A DNA stretch of 64,000 bases from positions 248,001 to 312,000 of the forward strand of contig NZ_PGFB01000004.1 of assembly GCF_002797855.1 (NCBI RefSeq), in the 5' to 3' direction. Position numbers and translations under genes: made by a program. This stretch comes from Compostimonas suwonensis (lineage in GTDB: Bacteria; Actinomycetota; Actinomycetes; Actinomycetales; Microbacteriaceae). The notes beneath the pieces are model-generated. The model was not told the DNA's origin. It did no database searches and saw only the letters and a program-made list of their open reading frames with translations. The stretch's first letter is position 1; every line of letters starts with the position of its first letter. Positions 8,988-17,270 of the stretch are shown here, piece by piece.

Positions 8988-9695
8988 TCAGGGCTCGATC
9001 AGGGCGACGGTGCCCACATACCCGGCCGGCAGGACGCCGATCCCGTCGAGTTCACCGAGGTCGATGAGGCGCAGCCGCGGGGCACGGATGCCGGGAGCAC
9101 GCCACTCGCGCAGGCGCGGGGTCTCCTCGCCGCCACCCCCGCCGCCTCCGTGCGGCACCGTGACCCGCAGGCTCCTCGGATCGACTCGCAGCCCGTGGCC
9201 GGTGGCCTTGAGCACGGCCTCCTTGCGCGTCCAGACGACGGCTCGGGCCCTGCCGCGGTCCTCGTCCGGAAGCCCATCGATCTCGGCCCTCTCCTCGGCG
9301 CAGAGGGCCACGTCGTCGAAGCCGGCGGCACGGACCCGGTCGACGGACTCGACGTCGAGTCCGATCGGGCCGAGGGCGCTCAGGGCGACGGCCTCGATGC
9401 CCGTCGCGCCGGCGCTGCGGCTCAGGCTCGCGTGGATGCGCGCGCCGCTCGGGAGCAGCGGGCGCACGACCTCGGGCTTGCCGTGGGCGCCCCCGCACCA
9501 GAGGCAGCGGGTCTCGAGCTCGACCCCGCTCTCGGCCGCGCCCGCGAAGGCCGCGACGGCCGCGATCAGCAGGCCGTGATCGTGCGGATCGCCCGCCGCG
9601 CGGGCGCGCACGACGATCCTGCCTGCACCGCCACCGATTCCTGCCAACTCCACACGACGATCATCCCGCGTAACGAGATGGCAATCATCCGCCAC
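8988..9695 (-). CDS. 4'-phosphopantetheinyl transferase (Sfp type)
   Basis: This enzyme would move the phosphopantetheine arm of CoA onto the carrier Ser of a thiolation domain. It shows the family signatures GKPEV, GLDVE (Mg-binding Asp and Glu) and WTRKEAVLKATG at the expected spacing. It has 235 residues from the GTG at 9695, but that start lies only 13 bp from the divergent gabT start and lacks a good ribosome site, so translation may begin some 15-25 codons downstream. An unusual Gly-rich run (eight Gly after VTVPH) sits in the C-terminal half. It converges on the synthetase-peptidase pair after 17 bp and is the obvious candidate to activate the Pls-like protein, although it could serve other carriers. 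Confidence 0.88.
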   Translation of the reverse strand: MADDCHLVTRDDRRVELAGIGGGAGRIVVRARAAGDPHDHGLLIAAVAAFAGAAESGVELETRCLWCGGAHGKPEVVRPLLPSGARIHASLSRSAGATGIEAVALSALGPIGLDVESVDRVRAAGFDDVALCAEERAEIDGLPDEDRGRARAVVWTRKEAVLKATGHGLRVDPRSLRVTVPHGGGGGGGEETPRLREWRAPGIRAPRLRLIDLGELDGIGVLPAGYVGTVALIEP

Positions 9696-9708
9696 CTACG
9701 ATGGCTGT

Positions 9709-11046
9709 ATGACTCGTGATTTCTCCGTTCCCCAACAGCGCAAACTCGTCACCGAGCTCCCGGGCCCGAACTCGATCGCCCTGCAAGAACGACGAGTCGC
9801 CTCCGTGAGCCGCGGCGCCGGCACCCTCGCCAACATCTACATGGATCACGCCTCGGGCGCGATCCTCGTCGACGTCGACGGCAACCAGCTCATCGACCTC
9901 GGCTGCGGCATCGGCGTCACCACGATCGGCCACGCGCACCCGGCGGTCGCCGCCGCGGCAGCCGAGCAGGCCGCCAAGCTCACCCACACCCTCTTCACCG
10001 TCACCCCCTACGAGAACTACGTGCGAGTCGCCGAGAAGCTCGCCGAGATCACCCCCGGCGACTTCGAGAAGCGCTCCATCCTCGTCAACTCCGGCGCGGA
10101 GGCGGTCGAGAACGCCGTCAAGATCGCCCGCAAGCACACAGGCCGCCGTGCGATCGTGAGCCTCGACCACGCCTTCCACGGGCGCACGAACCTCACGATG
10201 GCGATGACCTACCGCCCCTGGCCCGAGCGCGCGGGCATGGGCCCGTTCCCCGGCGAGCTCTACAGCGTTCCCGTGAGCTACCCGTTCCGCGACGGGCTCA
10301 CGGGCGAGGAGGCGGCCGAGAAGACCATCGACTACATCCGCACCCACATCGGCGCGAGCGAGGTCGCGGCGTTCTTCGCCGAGCCCATCCAGGGCGACGG
10401 CGGGATCGTCATCCCCGCCCCCGGCTACTTCACGCGCATCAGCGAGTTCTGCACCGAGAACGGCATCGTCTTCGTCGCCGACGAGATCCAGGCCGGCATC
10501 GCCCGCACGGGCACCTGGTACGCGATCGAGCACCACGGCGTCGTGCCCGACCTGGTCACGACCGCCAAGGGCATCGCGGGCGGCTTCCCGCTCGCCGCCG
10601 TGACCGGCCGTGCCGAGATCATGGATGCCGTGCAGCCCGGCGGCATCGGCGGAACCTTCGGCGGCAACCCCGTCTCCACCGCGGCAGCGCTCGCGACCTT
10701 CGAGGCGATCGAGCAGGAGGGCCTCCTCGCCGAGGCCCGCCGCGTCGAGCAGGCGCTCTGGGCCCGCATCGGCGACTGGGCGCAGAGGTTCCCCGTCGTC
10801 GGCGAGGTGCGCGGCAAGGGCGCGATGTTCGGCGTCGAGCTCGTTCAGCCGGGCACGATCACGCCGAACCCCGAGGCGCTCACCGCCGTGCTCGAGCACG
10901 TCACGACGAACGGCGTCATCGCCCTCGACGCGGGCAGCTGGGACAGCGTGCTGCGCATCATGCCGAGCGTCGTGATCAGCGAGGAGCTCATCGACGACGC
11001 GGCATCCGTCATCGAAGAGGCCCTCGGTTCGCTCTCAGCGAACTGA
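9709..11046 (+). CDS. gabT: 4-aminobutyrate aminotransferase (class III, PLP)
   Basis: This 445-residue PLP enzyme would convert GABA and 2-oxoglutarate to succinate semialdehyde and glutamate. Family marks are the substrate-side IGVTTIGHAHP region, the phosphate-binding NSGAEAVENAVKIAR, the cofactor Asp in FVADEIQAG, the Schiff-base Lys in TTAKGIAGG and the C-terminal GTFGGNPV. A TACGAT -10-like element at 9697-9702 would place transcription start on the ATG itself, suggesting a leaderless mRNA. A second, closely similar copy lies at 14655. With the aldehyde dehydrogenase and polyamine-type aminotransferase near 40-43 kb it could complete putrescine breakdown. Side activity on other omega-amino acids is possible. 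Confidence 0.88.
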   Translation: MTRDFSVPQQRKLVTELPGPNSIALQERRVASVSRGAGTLANIYMDHASGAILVDVDGNQLIDLGCGIGVTTIGHAHPAVAAAAAEQAAKLTHTLFTVTPYENYVRVAEKLAEITPGDFEKRSILVNSGAEAVENAVKIARKHTGRRAIVSLDHAFHGRTNLTMAMTYRPWPERAGMGPFPGELYSVPVSYPFRDGLTGEEAAEKTIDYIRTHIGASEVAAFFAEPIQGDGGIVIPAPGYFTRISEFCTENGIVFVADEIQAGIARTGTWYAIEHHGVVPDLVTTAKGIAGGFPLAAVTGRAEIMDAVQPGGIGGTFGGNPVSTAAALATFEAIEQEGLLAEARRVEQALWARIGDWAQRFPVVGEVRGKGAMFGVELVQPGTITPNPEALTAVLEHVTTNGVIALDAGSWDSVLRIMPSVVISEELIDDAASVIEEALGSLSAN

Positions 11047-11056
11047 CCGGGCGAGC

Positions 11057-12001
11057 ATGAGCCGGGTCGCGGGCAGCACACGCGCACGAGCACGCGCCGT
11101 TCGCGCCGCCCTCGGCGTCGCGGCGGCCATGGCGGCCGTGGTGCTTCTCGTGCCGCTCGGCCTCGCAGCCGCGAACGCGAGCACGTCCGCGCCCTCGCAA
11201 CCCGACGCCGGCGACTTCGATCCCGGCTACATCGTGAGCGACGACACCTTCTACAACGCCGACTCGATGACGGTCGACGACATCCAGCGCTTTCTCGACC
11301 GGCAGCCGTGCATCCCGAGCGGGGGCGTGCCCTGCCTCGCCGACTACGCCGAGACGACGAGCGACCAGCCCGATGCCGGCGCCGACCACTGCGCGAGCTA
11401 CCGCGGGGCGCGCGAGGAGACCGCGGCACAGATCCTCTCGCGGATCGGGCGGGCCTGCGGCATCAACCCCCAGGTGCTGATCGTGATGCTGCAGAAGGAG
11501 CAGTCGCTCGTCACCCGGCCCGACGCGCGCGGCTACGACCGCGCCATGGGCTACGCCTGCCCCGACACGGCCGACTGCGACACCGAGTACTTCGGCTTCT
11601 TCAACCAGGTCTACAACGCGGCCTGGCAGATGCGTCAGTACACGAAGTACCCCACCCGCGCCTTCCGGATCGGAGAGCTGCCCGTGCAGCTGAGCCCCGA
11701 CGCCGCCTGCGGGGCGCCGACCGTCGAGATCCGCAACCAGGCGACCGCGAACCTCTACAACTACACGCCCTACCAGCCCAACGAGGCCGCGCTCGCGAAC
11801 CTCGGCGACGAGGGCGACGAGTGCAGCAGCTACGGCAACCTCAACTTCTGGCGGCTGTTCACCCTGTGGTTCGGCGATCCCCAGCACGAGCGCTTTCCGC
11901 CGTGGTGGGGCGGATGCCTGGGCCACGAGCACGGGCAGAGCTGCCGTTCCGCCTTCGAACAGCTCACTCCGATCCGCGAGACCGATGGAATCGCCCCCTG
12001 A
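11057..12001 (+). CDS. Secreted protein with a possible lysozyme-like fold, function unknown
   Basis: The 314-residue product begins with a basic stretch and a long hydrophobic Ala/Val-rich segment ending near ANAST, a typical Sec signal peptide. The mature part starts DAGDFDPGYIVSDDTFYN and carries eight or more Cys residues, consistent with disulfides outside the cell. A helix reading NPQVLIVMLQKEQSLVT resembles the catalytic-Glu helix of lytic-transglycosylase-like proteins, but no family can be assigned with confidence. It starts 10 bp after gabT and ends about 50 bp before plsC, so it may be cotranscribed with either. A cell-wall role is inferred from export and the Glu helix only. Confidence 0.75.
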   Translation: MSRVAGSTRARARAVRAALGVAAAMAAVVLLVPLGLAAANASTSAPSQPDAGDFDPGYIVSDDTFYNADSMTVDDIQRFLDRQPCIPSGGVPCLADYAETTSDQPDAGADHCASYRGAREETAAQILSRIGRACGINPQVLIVMLQKEQSLVTRPDARGYDRAMGYACPDTADCDTEYFGFFNQVYNAAWQMRQYTKYPTRAFRIGELPVQLSPDAACGAPTVEIRNQATANLYNYTPYQPNEAALANLGDEGDECSSYGNLNFWRLFTLWFGDPQHERFPPWWGGCLGHEHGQSCRSAFEQLTPIRETDGIAP

Positions 12002-12054
12002 GCCGCCCGCGCGTATTCCGACGGAGGCATGGATCCGCGAGTAATCTCGGGCAG

Positions 12055-12858
12055 GTGACGGAGCATGTGGCGGGGCAGGACGCCGAGCGTGAGGCGGAGT
12101 CCTCCGACCCTCGCGCGGCACAGGGCGCCGAGCCCGGCCGCCCCGGCGCGACCTACCTGCTCGGCAAGATCATCATGGCTCCCATCGCCCGGGTCATCTA
12201 CCGACCCCATGTCAACGGCCGCAAGAACGTCCCCAAGAAGGGGCCGGTCATCTTCGCGAGCAACCACCTCTCGTTCATCGACTCGATCGTGATCCCGCTC
12301 ATGGCGCCGCGACGGGTGCAGTTCCTCGCCAAGAACGAGTACTTCACCGGCACGGGATTTAAAGGCTGGGTCTCGCGCACCTTCTTCCAGTCCATCGGAG
12401 CGGTCGGCGTCGAACGCGGGGCCGGGCAAGCCGCGCAGGAGGCGCTCAACCAGGGTCGCGGCATCCTCGAGTCGGGCAGCGCCTTCGCGATCTACCCCGA
12501 GGGCACCCGTTCGCGCGACGGCCGGCTCTACCGCGGCCGCACGGGCGTCGCCTGGCTCGCTCTCACGACCGGCGCCATCGTCGTGCCGGTGGGCCTCATC
12601 GACACCGACAAGCTGCAGCCCGTCGGCTCGAAGATCCCCCGCATCCACCGCGTGACCGTGAGCTTCGGCGAACCGCTCGACCTGAGCTCGCACGGCCCGG
12701 CCGAATCGGGGCGCGCGCGGCGCAAGGCGACCGACGAGGTCATGGAGGCGATCCATGCCCTCACCGGCCAGGAGCTCGCGAACGCCTACAACGAGTCGCC
12801 GCCGGCCCACACCATCGAGCGGGTCAAGCGCGCGGTGCTGCGCCGCGAACGGCTCTGA
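12055..12858 (+). CDS. plsC: 1-acylglycerol-3-phosphate O-acyltransferase (PlsC family)
   Basis: The protein (267 residues) carries the acyltransferase box NHLSFID (HX4D) at about residue 66 and the substrate-binding YPEGTRSRDG, with the internal hydrophobic segments usual for PlsC enzymes that make phosphatidic acid at the membrane. The GTG at 12055 was chosen because the 249 upstream codons of the same open frame are a shadow of the secreted-protein gene. It has a hydrophilic Glu/Ala-rich N-terminal extension of about 35 residues. Other glycerolipid or mannoside acylation roles are possible, because actinobacteria hold several paralogues. Confidence 0.9.
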   Translation: MTEHVAGQDAEREAESSDPRAAQGAEPGRPGATYLLGKIIMAPIARVIYRPHVNGRKNVPKKGPVIFASNHLSFIDSIVIPLMAPRRVQFLAKNEYFTGTGFKGWVSRTFFQSIGAVGVERGAGQAAQEALNQGRGILESGSAFAIYPEGTRSRDGRLYRGRTGVAWLALTTGAIVVPVGLIDTDKLQPVGSKIPRIHRVTVSFGEPLDLSSHGPAESGRARRKATDEVMEAIHALTGQELANAYNESPPAHTIERVKRAVLRRERL

Positions 12859-12931
12859 GCTCTCCGGCCCTGCCCGCGGTTCTCCGGCTCTGCCCGCGCC
12901 CGTCGACGGCCGTTAACCTGCCGATGGTTTA

Positions 12932-12949
12932 CTCTCGCTCTATCGAGAG
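12932..12949 (+). promoter_or_regulatory. Small inverted repeat at the ribosome-binding region
   Basis: CTCTCG and CGAGAG flank a 6-base spacer, and the right arm merges with the purine-rich GAGAGAGG ahead of the ATG at 12958. Such a hairpin could partly mask the ribosome site. It could also be a transcription-factor site; no partner is evident. Confidence 0.35.
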
Positions 12950-12957
12950 AGGCGGCC

Positions 12958-14124
12958 ATGAGCTCTGGCGACCCGCGTGCCTGGCGCCCGCCGGAGAACG
13001 ACCTGCCGCCGCGTGACGACCTGCCCCCTCGTGACGGCTACCGGATGCCGCCCGGCTACTCCGTGCTTCCGGCGGGCGGCTACTATCTGCCCGACGACCC
13101 CGACGACGGGGACGACCCGTTCGCGGCCATGCGCCGCTCGCGCAACCGCCGCAACGCCTGGGTGACGGCCGTGACGGCCGTCGTCGTGATCGGCGCCCTG
13201 CTCCTCGCCCTCGCGAACGCGAAGGAGATCGGCTACCAGATCACCCTCTGGCAGTACCCGCCGTCGGCCGCCATCACCCGCATCGCCGACAGCGTCGCGT
13301 TCACCGAGGAGTCCCGCCGGATCTACTTCTCGAGCGCCCCCGCCCTCGAAGACGGCGGTCGCTTCACCGTCTCCTGCCCGACCATGAGCTCGGAGGACTT
13401 CTACCTCGGCTGCTGGGACGGCTCCCGCATCCACATCTACGACGTGACCGATCCCCGGCTCGCCGGCACGAACGAGGTCACGGCCGCCCACGAGATGCTG
13501 CACGCGGCCTTCGACCGTCTGAGCACGGCCGAGCAGGATGCCCTGGCGCCCCTCCTCGAAGCCGTGGCGGCGCGCTTCGGCCCGGACGACGAGCTGACCC
13601 GCACGCTCGCGCAGTACGACTTCGAGGCGACCGGCACCCGGATCACCGAGCTGCACTCCTTCATCGGCACCCAGATCGCCGACGTCGGCCCCGAGCTCGA
13701 GGCCCACTACGCCCGCTACTTCACCGATCGGACCACGGTGCTCGCGGCCCACGCGCAGTCGCAGGCGGTCTTCACCCAGATCGAGGGCGAGGCCGACACG
13801 ATCGAGGCGGAGCTCACCTCCCTGGGCGCCGGGATCGAGGCCGACACGGCCCGCTACGAGAGCGAGACCGCGATCCTCGCCGCCGACTCCGACGACGTCA
13901 ACCGGCGCGTCGAGAACGGCGAGATCTCGAGCCCCGCGGCCTTCGACGCCGAGTCGTCGCAGCTCCAGGCCCGCTGGGACGCCCTGAACGCGCTCCTGAC
14001 CGACATCAACGCTCGCGTCGACCGCCACAACGAGCTCCGCATGCAGCTCGAGGCTCTCGGAACCCGCTACGAGGAGGTCTACACGGGCCTCGACAGCCGC
14101 CGTCTCGTCGTTCCGCAGTACTGA
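12958..14124 (+). CDS. Membrane-anchored protein with HEXXH motif and coiled coil
   Basis: This 388-residue protein begins with a Pro/Asp-rich cytoplasmic region containing LPPRDDLPPRD repeats. One TM helix follows at about residues 65-85 (VTAVTAVVVIGALLLALA), then an extracytoplasmic part. The zinc-peptidase signature HEMLH lies at 178-182, in EVTAAHEMLHAAFDRL, and is followed by conserved Glu/Asp. The C-terminal 150 residues are highly charged and predicted helical, a likely coiled coil. I recognise no named family. A surface metalloprotease tethered by an N-terminal anchor is the best reading, but the third zinc ligand cannot be fixed by eye. It appears to be monocistronic. Confidence 0.75.
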   Translation: MSSGDPRAWRPPENDLPPRDDLPPRDGYRMPPGYSVLPAGGYYLPDDPDDGDDPFAAMRRSRNRRNAWVTAVTAVVVIGALLLALANAKEIGYQITLWQYPPSAAITRIADSVAFTEESRRIYFSSAPALEDGGRFTVSCPTMSSEDFYLGCWDGSRIHIYDVTDPRLAGTNEVTAAHEMLHAAFDRLSTAEQDALAPLLEAVAARFGPDDELTRTLAQYDFEATGTRITELHSFIGTQIADVGPELEAHYARYFTDRTTVLAAHAQSQAVFTQIEGEADTIEAELTSLGAGIEADTARYESETAILAADSDDVNRRVENGEISSPAAFDAESSQLQARWDALNALLTDINARVDRHNELRMQLEALGTRYEEVYTGLDSRRLVVPQY

Positions 14125-14142
14125 GCGTTTCCGGGCCCGCCC

Positions 14143-14613
14143 CTAGACGACCGTCGTCGTCGGCTCGTGCCCGACGGGGAAGTTCACCGAGCTCGCGATG
14201 AAGCACTTCAGGCTCGCCTCGTGGTGGAGCGACTCCGCGAGTGAGAGCTGCGCGGCATCCGCCACCGTGACGCGCGGCCGCAGGGTCACGGAGGTGAAGT
14301 GGCCGCCGCCGTCGTTCGTCTGCTCCATCGTGCCCACGGCCTCGTCTTCGTAGGCGAGAACGACGACGCCGTTGCTCGTCGCGACGTGCAGATACGAGAG
14401 CATGTGGCACTGGCTGAGCGACGCGAGCAGCAGCTCCTCGGGATTCCAGCGCTCGGGGTCTCCCCGGAAGCTGCGATCGGCGGAGCCCTCGATCGGATGC
14501 TTGCCCTCGGCCGAGATGAGGTGCTCCCGTCCGTAGCTCCGGTAGTCGCTCGTGCCGGTGCCGCGGTCGCCCTGCCAGACGACGTTCACGGCGTAGTGGT
14601 GTTCGAGTTTCAT
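14143..14613 (-). CDS. OsmC-family peroxiredoxin-like protein
   Basis: The protein (156 residues) has the OsmC/Ohr layout: N-terminal beta strands, then PEELLLASLSQCHMLSYL with the first redox Cys, and the second Cys in LHHEASLKCFIASSVNFP. These two cysteines form the peroxidatic pair that reduces organic hydroperoxides. The close RSFRGDPERWNPEELL region is typical of the OsmC subgroup rather than Ohr. It diverges from gabT2 across 41 bp and converges with the HEXXH membrane protein. No OhrR-like regulator is nearby. Confidence 0.9.
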   Translation of the reverse strand: MKLEHHYAVNVVWQGDRGTGTSDYRSYGREHLISAEGKHPIEGSADRSFRGDPERWNPEELLLASLSQCHMLSYLHVATSNGVVVLAYEDEAVGTMEQTNDGGGHFTSVTLRPRVTVADAAQLSLAESLHHEASLKCFIASSVNFPVGHEPTTTVV

Positions 14614-14639
14614 CAGGTCTCCTCAAACCTCGTCCGCTG

Positions 14640-14645
14640 TAAACT
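14640..14645 (+). promoter_or_regulatory. Extended -10 element of the second GABA aminotransferase
   Basis: TAAACT preceded by TG lies 9 bp before the ATG at 14655, giving an almost leaderless transcript. I see no convincing -35 hexamer. The region is shared with the divergent OsmC gene. Confidence 0.35.
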
Positions 14646-14654
14646 CATTCCACC

Positions 14655-16028
14655 ATGACTGACACCCTCACCCCTTCCGTGACTCAGGCCGCATCGAGCT
14701 CCCCGGTGGAGCAGGTGCGACGAATCGTGACGGAGATCCCGGGCCCGAGGTCGCGCGAGCTGCAGGAGCGCCGCAACGCCGTCGTCTCATCCGGCGTGTC
14801 CTCGGTGCTGCCCGTCTTCATCGCCCGCGCGCACGGCGGCATCGTCGTCGACGTCGACGGCAACCAGTTCATCGACCTCGGCGCGGGCATCGGGGTCACC
14901 ACGATCGGGCACACCGACCAGGCCGTCGTCGAGGCGGCCGCCGGGCAGTTGAACGACGTCATCCACACGCTCTTCACCATCACGCCCTACGAGGAGTATG
15001 TGCGGGTCGCCGAGCTGCTCGCCGAGCACACCCCCGGTGACTTCGCCAAGAAGACCGTGCTCGTCAACTCCGGGGCCGAGGCCGTCGAGAACGGCGTCAA
15101 GATCGCCCGCAAGTACACGGGGCGCCCGGGGGTGGCCGTGCTCGAGCACGCCTACCACGGCCGCACGAACCTCACGATGGCCATGAACTTCAAGGCCGCG
15201 CCCTACTCGACGGGCTTCGGGCCGTTCGCGGGCGACATCTACCGCGCACCCAACTCCTACCCGTACCACGACGGCCTCTCGGGGGCCGCCGCGGCGAAGC
15301 GCACGATCGACTACCTCGAGAAGACCGTGGGCGCATCCGACCTGGCCTGCCTCGTCGTCGAGCCGATCCAGGGCGAGGGCGGCTTCATCGTGCCCGCCGA
15401 CGGCTACCTGCCCGCACTCCAGGAGTGGTGCACCGCCACCGGCATCGTGTTCATCGCCGACGAGATCCAGAGCGGCATGGCCCGCACGGGCGCCTACTTC
15501 GCGAGCGAGCACTTCGGCCTCGTGCCCGATCTCGTGCTCACCGCCAAGGGCATCGCGGGCGGTCTGCCGCTCGCGGGCGTCACCGGCCGCGCCGAGATCA
15601 TGGATGCCTCGCAGCCCGGCGGTCTGGGCGGCACCTTCGGCGGCAACCCCGTCGCCGCGGCAGCCGCCGTCGCCGTCTTCGAGCAGATCGAGAGCTCCGG
15701 CCTGCTCGCCGAGGCCGCGCGCATCGAGAACACCCTGCGCCCGGCCCTCGAGCGTCTCGCCGCGAAGTACGACATCATCGGCGAGGTGCGCGGCCGGGGC
15801 GCGATGCTCGCCGTCGAGCTCGTGCAGCCGGGCACCCGCGACACGACGAAGGAGCCGAACCCGGCCGCCGTCACCGCCGTCACGGCCGCGGCGGCTCAGC
15901 AGGGCGTCATCGTGCTCACGGCGGGGAGCTACGGCAACGTCATCCGCTTCCTGCCGAGCCTGGCCGTGAGCGACGAGCTCATCGCCGACGCCGTGTCGGT
16001 CATCGACGACGCCCTCGCCGCGCTGTGA
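14655..16028 (+). CDS. gabT: 4-aminobutyrate aminotransferase, second copy
   Basis: This 457-residue class III PLP aminotransferase is clearly paralogous to the product at 9709. Both share the EIPGPRS/ELPGPNS N-terminus, VDGNQFIDLGAGIGVTTIGH, NSGAEAVENGVKIARKYTGR, FIADEIQSGMARTG and LTAKGIAGG with the Schiff-base Lys. Sequence differs throughout, so the pair is not a recent duplication. An asparaginase gene overlaps its stop codon by 4 bases, suggesting coupled translation and a nitrogen-scavenging unit. The exact amine substrate may differ from that of copy one. Confidence 0.87.
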   Translation: MTDTLTPSVTQAASSSPVEQVRRIVTEIPGPRSRELQERRNAVVSSGVSSVLPVFIARAHGGIVVDVDGNQFIDLGAGIGVTTIGHTDQAVVEAAAGQLNDVIHTLFTITPYEEYVRVAELLAEHTPGDFAKKTVLVNSGAEAVENGVKIARKYTGRPGVAVLEHAYHGRTNLTMAMNFKAAPYSTGFGPFAGDIYRAPNSYPYHDGLSGAAAAKRTIDYLEKTVGASDLACLVVEPIQGEGGFIVPADGYLPALQEWCTATGIVFIADEIQSGMARTGAYFASEHFGLVPDLVLTAKGIAGGLPLAGVTGRAEIMDASQPGGLGGTFGGNPVAAAAAVAVFEQIESSGLLAEAARIENTLRPALERLAAKYDIIGEVRGRGAMLAVELVQPGTRDTTKEPNPAAVTAVTAAAAQQGVIVLTAGSYGNVIRFLPSLAVSDELIADAVSVIDDALAAL

Positions 16029-17077
16029 ACCCCGGTCTCGCCGAGCCCGACGCCGCGGGCACCACGGGAGGCGCAGGCACCTCGGGCACCTTCACCGTCG
16101 CCGAGTCGGTCGAGCTCGCGGTCGTCGAGCGCAACGGCTTCGTCGAGTCGCGCCACGCCGGCTCGGCCGTGATCGTCTCGGCCGACGGCGAGGTCCTGCG
16201 GGTGCTCGGCAACGGGCAGGCACCGGTCTTCCCCCGCTCGAGCATGAAGCCTTTCCAGGCGATCGCCGTGATGGCGTCAGGCGTCGAGCTCGAGGGCGCC
16301 GAGGCGACGATCGCGACGGCGAGCCACGCCGGAACCCCGGCGCACCTCGACCTCGTGCGCGGCCTCCTCGCCCGCGCCGGCCTCGACGAGTCGGCCCTCG
16401 CCTGCCCGGCGGACTGGCCTCTCGACGGCGCGAGCCGCAACGCCCTCATCGCCGCGGGCGGCGGCAAGAGCCCCATCTGCATGACCTGCTCGGGAAAGCA
16501 CGCGGCCATGCTGCTCGCCTGCGTGCAGAACGGCTGGTCGACCACGGACTACCTCGACCCGCGGCATCCGCTGCAGGCCAAGGTGCGCGACGTTCTCGAA
16601 CGGCTCACGGGCGACAAGGTGGGGCACCTCGGCATCGACGGCTGCGGAACCCCCATCTACGGCATGAGCCTCACCGCCCTCGCCCGCGGCGTCGCGCGCA
16701 TCAGCGGATCGTCGCCGAGCTCGCCGTTCGCGCTCTACCGCAGCGCCGGCGTCCTCGTGCGCTCCGTGCGTGAGAACGGCTGGGCGATCGACGGGCCGGG
16801 CCGGGCGAACACGCTCGTGGTCGAGCGCCTGGGGGTCTTCGCGAAATGGGGCGCGGAGGGCGTTATGGTCATGTCGGCGCCGAATGGCACGACGGTCGCG
16901 CTCAAGGTGCTCGACGGCAACACCCGCGCGGTCACGATCGTCGCGCTGCGACTGCTGCAGGATGCCGGAGCCCTCGACGCGGCGGCCGTCGACGCCCTCG
17001 TGCCCGAGCTCGACCTCGCCATCCTCGGCGGCGGACAGCCGGTCGGCGCCATCCGCGTGCCCGTCCCGGCGCTCTGA
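16025..17077 (+). CDS. Asparaginase, AnsA-II / thermolabile type
   Basis: The 350-residue protein belongs to the asparaginase family first described from Rhizobium etli, which is unrelated to the E. coli enzymes and hydrolyses L-asparagine to aspartate and ammonia. Recognisable segments are FPRSSMKPFQAIAV, a HAG motif in ATASHAGTPAHL, ICMTCSGKHAAML with the conserved Ser-Gly-Lys-His, and GIDGCGTPIYGMSL. Its GTG overlaps the gabT2 stop as GTGA, which fixes the start. No signal peptide is seen, so it acts in the cytosol. Coupling with gabT and the following ald suggests use of amino acids as nitrogen and carbon source. Confidence 0.87.
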   Translation: MNPGLAEPDAAGTTGGAGTSGTFTVAESVELAVVERNGFVESRHAGSAVIVSADGEVLRVLGNGQAPVFPRSSMKPFQAIAVMASGVELEGAEATIATASHAGTPAHLDLVRGLLARAGLDESALACPADWPLDGASRNALIAAGGGKSPICMTCSGKHAAMLLACVQNGWSTTDYLDPRHPLQAKVRDVLERLTGDKVGHLGIDGCGTPIYGMSLTALARGVARISGSSPSSPFALYRSAGVLVRSVRENGWAIDGPGRANTLVVERLGVFAKWGAEGVMVMSAPNGTTVALKVLDGNTRAVTIVALRLLQDAGALDAAAVDALVPELDLAILGGGQPVGAIRVPVPAL

Positions 17078-17111
17078 GCGAGGTCTGCGCGCGCTCTGAA
17101 CGAGGCCTGTG

Positions 17112-17158
17112 CGAACGGTACCTTTTCCGAACGGTACCCTTCACGAAGTCTTCACGAA
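17112..17158 (+). promoter_or_regulatory. Tandem direct repeats upstream of ald
   Basis: CGAACGGTACC occurs at 17112-17122 and again at 17128-17138 (16-bp period). CTTCACGAA occurs at 17139-17147 and 17150-17158 (11-bp period, one helical turn). Phased repeats like these ahead of an alanine dehydrogenase gene fit binding sites of an Lrp/AsnC-type activator, but the regulator is not next to it. Confidence 0.5.
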
Positions 17159-17270
17159 ATCGGTGCTCTTTCACCGGAACAGCAGTCGAGATGCTCCGTC
17201 GGGCACCGATAGCCTGAGCGGATACGAAGGTCCCGGGCCCCACGAGAGCCCGACAACCGTCAGGAGCGAC

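Noticed and set aside
4380-9719. A 1779-codon open frame on the plus strand in another frame
   Set aside because: Low-complexity Arg/Pro/Ala sequence crossing three recognisable genes; a shadow frame.
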